From assembly GCF_001552715.1 (NCBI RefSeq), contig NZ_BCRS01000028.1, forward strand, positions 1 through 44,570: a stretch of 44,570 nt of DNA. The letters run 5' to 3'. The translations under genes and the position numbers were made by a program. The stretch's first letter is position 1, and each line of letters opens with the position of its first letter. The notes under the pieces are model-generated. The model had not been told where the DNA came from. It searched no databases and was given only the letters and a program-made list of their open reading frames with translations. Of this stretch, positions 38,730 through 44,570 are shown in pieces. The stretch is from Mycolicibacterium vaccae NBRC 14118 = CIP 105934 (GTDB lineage Bacteria; Actinomycetota; Actinomycetes; Mycobacteriales; Mycobacteriaceae).

Positions 38730-40316
38730 CTCGTGGCTGTCCTCCATCACGGTGCGTCCGATCTCGGCGTAGACCTGCGGACGCGCCCGCCGAAGCCAGA
38801 GCGCGTAGAGCAGGCCGGCGAGGAACACCCCGGCGATGAACAACGGCGCGCTCTTGAACACCAGCGAGTTCGAGGCGTAGCCGGCGGCGAAGGCCCGGTT
38901 GTCCCACAGCAGCCACACCACGGCCCCCATCGAGGCGGCGCCGAGCAGCGGGCAGACCAGCGTGGTGAACACGTTGCCGCGGTGGGCTTTCCGCACCCAG
39001 AAGTACCACACCACGGCCACCGAGCAGATCGCCTGGACGAGCATGATCGCCGCGGTGCCGACCAGCGCGAGCAGACCGTAGATGTTCGTATAGGGGACCA
39101 GCGCCGGGGTGTCCACCGGCACCCCGTCGGCGTCGGGCACCTGCACCGCGGTGAACCCGAAGAACAGCAACACGATCACCAACGTGATCACGCTCTGCAC
39201 CGCAGACGCGAGATAGGGCGACCCGTGCCGGGGATGCGCCGCGCCCAGCGTGGATTTGACGGCCGCCGACGGGATCTCCCGGCTGAGCGCGAACAGGTAC
39301 CGCGAGGCGGCGTTGTGGAAGGCCAGCGCGCACGCGAACGAGCCGATGACCAACAGGATCTTGTAGACGTCGAGCAACACACCGCCGAGGTTGGCCTGCA
39401 CCAGGTTGAAGAACAGGTCCAGTGGCGCCGCGCTGATCGACGCCTCCACCGAGACCTTGGCGCCGTTGCCCGCCAACACCATCGCCGAGACGAACGTGTA
39501 GAACAGGCCGAGTCCGACCACCGCGATCAGCGTCGCCCGCGGGATGATCTTCTTGGGGTTGCGTGACTCCTCGCCGTAGACCGCGGTGGTCTCGAAGCCG
39601 ACCCACGACCAGAACGCGAAGAACAGCCCGATCGCCATCGAACCGGTGGCCGCGGCGGTGCCGAACGCGCCCTCGGGCAGGTTCGTGAAAGCGTTGTGCA
39701 GCAATACCGTCTTGTCCAGCATGAAACCGTCGGGCCCGCCTCCGTCGAGGATCACCGTGAACGCCAGCGCGAACAGGATCAGCACCTCCGAGACCAGCGT
39801 GACACCCAGGATCGCCGCGGTCAGGCTGATGTGGAAGTGGCACAACGCGGCGATCAGCGCGATCGCCGCGACGGCGAACAGTGGCCACGGAACATCCACG
39901 CCCACAATGGTTTTCATGGCATCGTTGGCGAAGTACGCGCAGCCGCCGATCAATGAACCCTCGAACACCACGTACGCGAAGGTGGCCAGGAAACCGCTGG
40001 CCATTCCCCAGACCTGACCAAGGCCGTGGGAGATGAAACCGTAGAAGGCGCCGGTGGTGGTGATGTGTCTGGCCATCGCCACGTAGCCGAGCGCGAACAG
40101 GGTCAGCGCGATCGTCGCGAAGAGAAACCCTGCAGGGGCGCCGAGACCGTTGCCGAATCCGACTGCGATGGGGACATTGCCGGTCATCGCGGTGATCGGC
40201 GCGGCGTTGGCCACCGCCATGAAGATCACGGCGGCCATCCCGATCGCGCCCTTTTTCAGCCCCGCCGGCGCGACGGGTTCGACGGCGTGCGCCGACGGAG
40301 TGGACTCAGTGGCCAT
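38721..40316 (-). CDS. APC-family amino-acid/amine permease
   Basis: The 531-residue transporter has about 12 membrane helices. Helix 1 has the unwound-helix pattern AVIFMAVANAAPITAMTGNVPIA near residue 35. Helix 6 has AFWSWVGFETTAVYGEESRNPKKIIP at about residue 222, a hallmark of the APC superfamily, and CALAFHNAASRYLFALSRE lies at about residue 320. Substrate is an amino acid or amine, not further identifiable. AGGAGAA precedes ATG 40316. It is convergent with the molybdenum hydroxylase operon, so co-regulation is not implied. A CAGAT-gcg-ATCTG palindrome (40343-40355) lies just upstream. Confidence 0.88.
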   Translation of the reverse strand: MATESTPSAHAVEPVAPAGLKKGAIGMAAVIFMAVANAAPITAMTGNVPIAVGFGNGLGAPAGFLFATIALTLFALGYVAMARHITTTGAFYGFISHGLGQVWGMASGFLATFAYVVFEGSLIGGCAYFANDAMKTIVGVDVPWPLFAVAAIALIAALCHFHISLTAAILGVTLVSEVLILFALAFTVILDGGGPDGFMLDKTVLLHNAFTNLPEGAFGTAAATGSMAIGLFFAFWSWVGFETTAVYGEESRNPKKIIPRATLIAVVGLGLFYTFVSAMVLAGNGAKVSVEASISAAPLDLFFNLVQANLGGVLLDVYKILLVIGSFACALAFHNAASRYLFALSREIPSAAVKSTLGAAHPRHGSPYLASAVQSVITLVIVLLFFGFTAVQVPDADGVPVDTPALVPYTNIYGLLALVGTAAIMLVQAICSVAVVWYFWVRKAHRGNVFTTLVCPLLGAASMGAVVWLLWDNRAFAAGYASNSLVFKSAPLFIAGVFLAGLLYALWLRRARPQVYAEIGRTVMEDSHERG

Positions 40317-40342
40317 CGCGTTCTCCTGCGTCAGATCTCACC

Positions 40343-40355
40343 CAGATGCGATCTG
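40343..40355. promoter_or_regulatory. Palindrome CAGAT-gcg-ATCTG upstream of the APC permease
   Basis: A perfect 5-bp inverted repeat with a 3-base centre lies 27 bases before the permease start, in the divergent region shared with the DUF3349 gene. A related CAGATC lies at 40332-40337. It is a possible operator; no regulator is encoded next to it. Confidence 0.3.
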
Positions 40356-40495
40356 CGCCAGTGCAAACCGAGGTGAGCGTGGCACTGTGAGGGGCCCTCC
40401 GGCAACCGGGGTCACGCAGTCTTAACAGGCCTCCCAGCCGGCCTTCAGCGCGCTCCCAGCGACGGACCCCGGGAGTGGGGGAGGACACTGGAACG

Positions 40496-40837
40496 GTGAC
40501 GAGCAAATCCCTGTTCCACGCCGTTCTGGAATGGCTGCGCGCCGGCTATCCGGGCGGTGTCCCAGGGCCCGATCGGGTTCCGCTGCTGGCGTTGTTGCGC
40601 GCCACCCCGCTGACCGAGGAACAGGTCAGAGAGGTGATCGCGCGGCTGACCGACGAACGGTCACCGAACGCCGGGGGAGAGCAGATCGAGGCCGACGAGA
40701 TCGCGGCCTTCATCAAAGACGTCACCCATCACGACGCCGGACCGGAGAATGTCGCACGGGTGGCGGCCAAGCTCGCCGCCGCGGGCTGGCAGTCGCCCGG
40801 CGAGCACCGCGACGGCGATCCCGGGACGGACGGCTAG
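40496..40837 (+). CDS. DUF3349-family protein (Rv3046c-like)
   Basis: The 113-residue, mostly helical, acidic protein has [50 protein letters not shown] pattern at residues 5-50 and [35 protein letters not shown] at about 65-100. This is the DUF3349 pattern of M. tuberculosis Rv3046c, which is likewise beside adhC. Function is unknown. GTG 40496 is preferred: GACACT (40484-40489) ends 6 bases before it, so a leaderless mRNA is plausible. GTG 40475 is an alternative. Its TAG stop shares CTAG (40834-40837) with the adhC stop on the other strand. Confidence 0.82.
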   Translation: MTSKSLFHAVLEWLRAGYPGGVPGPDRVPLLALLRATPLTEEQVREVIARLTDERSPNAGGEQIEADEIAAFIKDVTHHDAGPENVARVAAKLAAAGWQSPGEHRDGDPGTDG

Positions 40838-41880
40838 CGCAGTCCGGCGGTGTCGATGACGAACCGGTACCGGACGTCGCTGGCCACCACGCGCTCATAG
40901 GCCTCGTTGATGTAGTCCGGTGCAATGATCTCGATTTCGGGGGTCACGTCGTGCTCGGCGCAGAAGTCCAGCATCTCCTGCGTCTCGGCGATGCCACCGA
41001 TCATCGAGCCCGCGATGCTGCGCCGCCCTCCGATCAACGCGGGGGCCGGCACCGACATCGGATGCTCGGGCATGCCGAGTTCGACGAGCGTGCCGTCCAC
41101 TTTGAGCAGCTTGAGGTAGTCCCCGAGGTCCAGGTTCGCCGACACGGTGTTGATGATCAGGTCGAACGTGCCGCGCAGCTGCTTGAAGGTGTCGCGGTCG
41201 CTGGTGGCGTGGTAGGCGGTGGCGCCGAGTCGCAGACCGTCCTCCATCTTCTTCAGCGACTGGCTGAGGACGGTCACCTCGGCGCCCATCGCCGCCGCGA
41301 TCTTGACCCCGAGGTGACCGAGACCACCGAGACCGATCACCGCCACCTTCTTGCCGGGACCGGCATTCCAGTGGCGCAGGGGCGAATAGGTGGTGATTCC
41401 CGCGCACAGCAGCGGCGCGGCTTTGTCCAGTGCGATGGCGTCGGGAATGCGCAGCACATAGTTCTCGTCGACGACGATCGCGCCGCTGTAGCCGCCCTGC
41501 GTCGGCTGCCCGTCACGGTCGACGGCGTTGTAGGTGCCGACCATCCCGCTGCCGGTGCAGTACTGCTCGTTTCCGGCGCGGCATTCGTCGCACTCACGGC
41601 AGGAATCGACGAAACAGCCGATGCCGACGCGGTCGCCGACCGTGAACTTGGTTACCTGCGAACCGATCTCGGTGACGATGCCGGCGATCTCATGTCCGGG
41701 CACCACCGGATAGTTGGCCTGACCCCACTCGCCGCGCACGGTGTGGATGTCGGAGTGGCAGATGCCGGCGAAATGGATGTCGAACGCGACGTCGTGCGGT
41801 CCGACATCACGGCGCGTGATGGTCGTCCGGGTCAGTGGGGCATCGGCGGAAGTGGCCGCATACGCGGTAACGGTGGTCAT
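40834..41880 (-). CDS. adhC: NADP-dependent zinc alcohol dehydrogenase (cinnamyl-alcohol-dehydrogenase type)
   Basis: The 348-residue MDR enzyme closely follows M. tuberculosis AdhC (Rv3045, 346 aa). Catalytic zinc ligands are Cys41 (GICHSDIHT) and His63 (PGHEIAG), with a third Cys in [12 protein letters not shown]. The structural zinc cysteines are Cys94, 97, 100 and 108 in [17 protein letters not shown]. The NADP fold is [17 protein letters not shown] near residue 180. It interconverts alcohols and aldehydes with NADP(H). ATG 41880 has AGAGG 6 bases upstream and is preferred to the longer frame beginning at 41910. It follows fecB on the minus strand after 150 bases. Confidence 0.93.
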   Translation of the reverse strand: MTTVTAYAATSADAPLTRTTITRRDVGPHDVAFDIHFAGICHSDIHTVRGEWGQANYPVVPGHEIAGIVTEIGSQVTKFTVGDRVGIGCFVDSCRECDECRAGNEQYCTGSGMVGTYNAVDRDGQPTQGGYSGAIVVDENYVLRIPDAIALDKAAPLLCAGITTYSPLRHWNAGPGKKVAVIGLGGLGHLGVKIAAAMGAEVTVLSQSLKKMEDGLRLGATAYHATSDRDTFKQLRGTFDLIINTVSANLDLGDYLKLLKVDGTLVELGMPEHPMSVPAPALIGGRRSIAGSMIGGIAETQEMLDFCAEHDVTPEIEIIAPDYINEAYERVVASDVRYRFVIDTAGLR

Positions 41881-42030
41881 TTGTACCTCTTGTCTCTTCG
41901 ATTTCTGCATAAAAGTGCGTCTCGCAAATGTCGGCGGGTTCGGACGCGCCGAGAACAGGTCGCGACGATGCGCCTGATCGGGTTCAACGACCTCTGCCGG
42001 CGGGTTAGTCCCGACTCCGAGGCGGTGCGG

Positions 42031-43176
42031 TCAGTTGATGGGGGCGTTGACCCACCGCAGATCGGCGAGGATCCCGCGGGCGGCGACGACGTTACCGCCT
42101 GTCTGCCACACCTCGTTGTTCACCGCGAACACCCGGCCGTCGCGGTTGGCCGACAGTCGCCGCCACGCGTCGCTGCCGAGCACCTCGGGGGCGCGTTCAC
42201 GCGCCTCGGCCGTGGCGAACGACACATAGAGGACGTCGCCGTCGGCGATCGAGAAGTCCGGTGCGTCGCCGAGATCCTCGTCGGAGATGCCCACTTCCAC
42301 GAAGGGCTTGTCGGTGAACCGCTGCGCGGCCGGCCGATCCACTCCGACGTCGGCGAGCACGCTGCCGGGGAAGCTGTCGGGGCCGAACACCCGCATGGTG
42401 GTGTCGGTGAACTGCACCACCGACGCCTGGAAGTGGGTCGCGTCGTTGTCCTGCCCGGTCCGGTCGGCGGCGCGGTCGAACTCCTCGACCACCTCGTCGG
42501 CCGCAGTCGCGCGGCCGGTGGCGGCCCCGACTGCGCGCAGCGTGTCCTTCCACGCCGCTCCTCCGGGACCGGTGAACACGGTGGGCGCGATCTCGGCGAG
42601 CTCGGGGTGGTCCTGCGGGGTCAGTGCCACCGAACCGAGGATCAGATCCGGTTCGGCCGCCCGGATCGCGTCGATGTCGGGATCGCTGCGGCTTCCGGCG
42701 CCGGGCAGGTCGTGGATGACGGTGCCGAGGTAGGCCGGTTGCGTGTCGGAGCCCTCGGGGAGGGCGGCGGCCACGATCCGCGACTGCAGACCCAGCGCGC
42801 ACAAAGCGTCGAGCTGGTCGCCCGAGAGCACGACGATGCGCTGGGGATCGGCCCGGACCAGTGTGGTCTCCGGAATCGGGGGAGTGACACCGTGGCCGGT
42901 CGCGTTGCGGACCTCGCGCTCCGGCGGACCCTCGTCCAGGCGCGCCGGTTCAGGCGCGCAGGACTCGTCGGGCCTGCGGTCGTTGCCGAGCACGCCGGCG
43001 CTGGCGATCCGGGTCACGCTGGTGGTGGGCGTCGCCGGGCCGGAGCCGTCGGCGGCAGGCCCGTCGCCGGAGGATCCGCAGCCGTTGAGCGTGAACACCA
43101 CGACCGCGGTGGCGAGGGCGGTCAGTCCCGCCGACCGGGAGACCCAGCGGCCTGCCCGCACTCCCGTGATCAGCAC
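42031..43176 (-). CDS. fecB: Periplasmic iron-siderophore-binding lipoprotein FecB
   Basis: The 381-residue protein has a signal peptide with lipobox LNGC (acylated Cys33), then a Gly/Ser/Asp-rich linker. After that comes a class III periplasmic binding domain: RIVVLSGDQLDALCALGLQSRIVAAALPEG, DIDAIRAAEPDLILGSVALT, and ISDEDLGDAPDFSIADGDVLYVSF. It corresponds to FecB (Rv3044), an iron-dicitrate/carboxymycobactin-type binding lipoprotein anchored in the membrane. No iron box is evident upstream. GTG 43176 is set by a TAACGT hexamer (complement of 43183-43188), 6 bases before it, so the mRNA is probably leaderless. It is divergent from ctaD. Confidence 0.9.
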   Translation of the reverse strand: MLITGVRAGRWVSRSAGLTALATAVVVFTLNGCGSSGDGPAADGSGPATPTTSVTRIASAGVLGNDRRPDESCAPEPARLDEGPPEREVRNATGHGVTPPIPETTLVRADPQRIVVLSGDQLDALCALGLQSRIVAAALPEGSDTQPAYLGTVIHDLPGAGSRSDPDIDAIRAAEPDLILGSVALTPQDHPELAEIAPTVFTGPGGAAWKDTLRAVGAATGRATAADEVVEEFDRAADRTGQDNDATHFQASVVQFTDTTMRVFGPDSFPGSVLADVGVDRPAAQRFTDKPFVEVGISDEDLGDAPDFSIADGDVLYVSFATAEARERAPEVLGSDAWRRLSANRDGRVFAVNNEVWQTGGNVVAARGILADLRWVNAPIN

Positions 43177-43182
43177 GGGGCG

Positions 43183-43188
43183 ACGTTA
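43183..43188 (-). promoter_or_regulatory. -10 hexamer TAACGT giving a leaderless fecB mRNA
   Basis: Read on the minus strand, TAACGT is followed by 6 bases and then GTG 43176. The predicted transcription start is the first base of the fecB start codon. Confidence 0.55.
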
Positions 43189-43294
43189 ACATCCAACGGT
43201 TACCGAGCTGGTCAGGGTCTGTCCCCAGATAGGTGCGGGGTCAAATACGACGGTTTGTAGGACCACCCCGACCCCTGTCAGTTCGGGCAGCTAG

Positions 43295-44570
<1,276 letters not shown>

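Noticed and set aside
37873..39888. 671-codon open frame on the minus strand
   Set aside because: Its residue mix is Arg/Gly/His-rich with no domain. It is an antisense or frame shadow of the FAD subunit and APC permease genes.
40531..43260. 909-codon open frame on the plus strand
   Set aside because: It is the antisense shadow of adhC and fecB, which have full motif sets and proper starts. Long shadows are common at this GC content.

Overview
The window is chromosomal DNA from a high-GC actinobacterium, almost certainly a Mycobacterium of the rapid-growing (Mycolicibacterium) type. Several proteins match Mycobacterium tuberculosis proteins nearly motif for motif: CYP136, DinB2 (Rv3056), NrdH/I/E, NrdF2, AdhC, FecB and CtaD. 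They also lie in the same relative order as Rv3059 to Rv3043c, read in reverse. These orthology statements rest on remembered sequences and gene order; no search was run. No tRNA, rRNA, CRISPR array, insertion sequence or phage gene was seen.

Layout. (1) 1-5.5 kb: start of a membrane-anchored molybdopterin oxidoreductase (-), an SDR, a PoxB-type pyruvate:quinone oxidoreductase, an APH-fold phosphotransferase, a TauE/SafE permease (-), and a stand-alone LeuA regulatory domain preceded by a leader peptide and a strong hairpin. (2) 5.5-13 kb, the Rv3059-Rv3054c block: cyp136 (-) divergent from a TetR gene, an SDR, then a minus-strand run TetR-dinB2-GAF-AAA ATPase, and a divergent NADPH-dependent FMN reductase. 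(3) 13-16.5 kb: a 570-base regulatory region with a tandem NrdR-box pair, then nrdH-nrdI-nrdE (class Ib ribonucleotide reductase), closed by an 18-bp perfect hairpin. (4) 16.5-28.8 kb, a mostly accessory block between nrdE and nrdF2: a divergent DUF5997/LysR-like pair; a tightly coupled run of MTB12-like secreted protein, ABC ATPase, ABC permease and methyltransferase, followed by a SufR-like regulator and a cupin, behind a possible iron box; a VOC protein; an OFA-type MFS transporter with its 50-residue small subunit; a geranylgeranyl-reductase-family flavoprotein with an SMI1/KNR4-like partner; a TetR (Rv3050c-like); an unknown protein; and an HD-GYP/LuxR fusion. (5) 28.9-31.6 kb: a Baeyer-Villiger-type monooxygenase and nrdF2, the latter with a second NrdR-box pair at the same 32-bp spacing. 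(6) 31.6-40.3 kb: a NarL-type kinase, a single-domain receiver and a NarL-type regulator; a PaoABC-like molybdenum hydroxylase operon; an APC permease. (7) 40.5 kb to the end: a DUF3349 protein, adhC and fecB (both -), and the first 399 codons of ctaD.

How the genes work together. nrdHIE and nrdF2 encode one enzyme split over two loci 14 kb apart, tied together by matched NrdR-box pairs. Translational coupling through ATGA overlaps recurs: TetR/dinB2, secreted protein/ATPase, ATPase/permease, MFS/small subunit, and the three hydroxylase genes. About a dozen genes have a TANNNT-like -10 hexamer placed so that transcription would begin at, or one base from, the start codon, which suggests leaderless mRNAs. 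The most interesting regulatory candidates are the branched-chain-amino-acid-type leader before the LeuA-domain protein, the structured nrdH leader, and the leaderless divergent pair DUF5997 / LysR-like protein, whose HTH is replaced by a C-terminal AT-hook-like tail.
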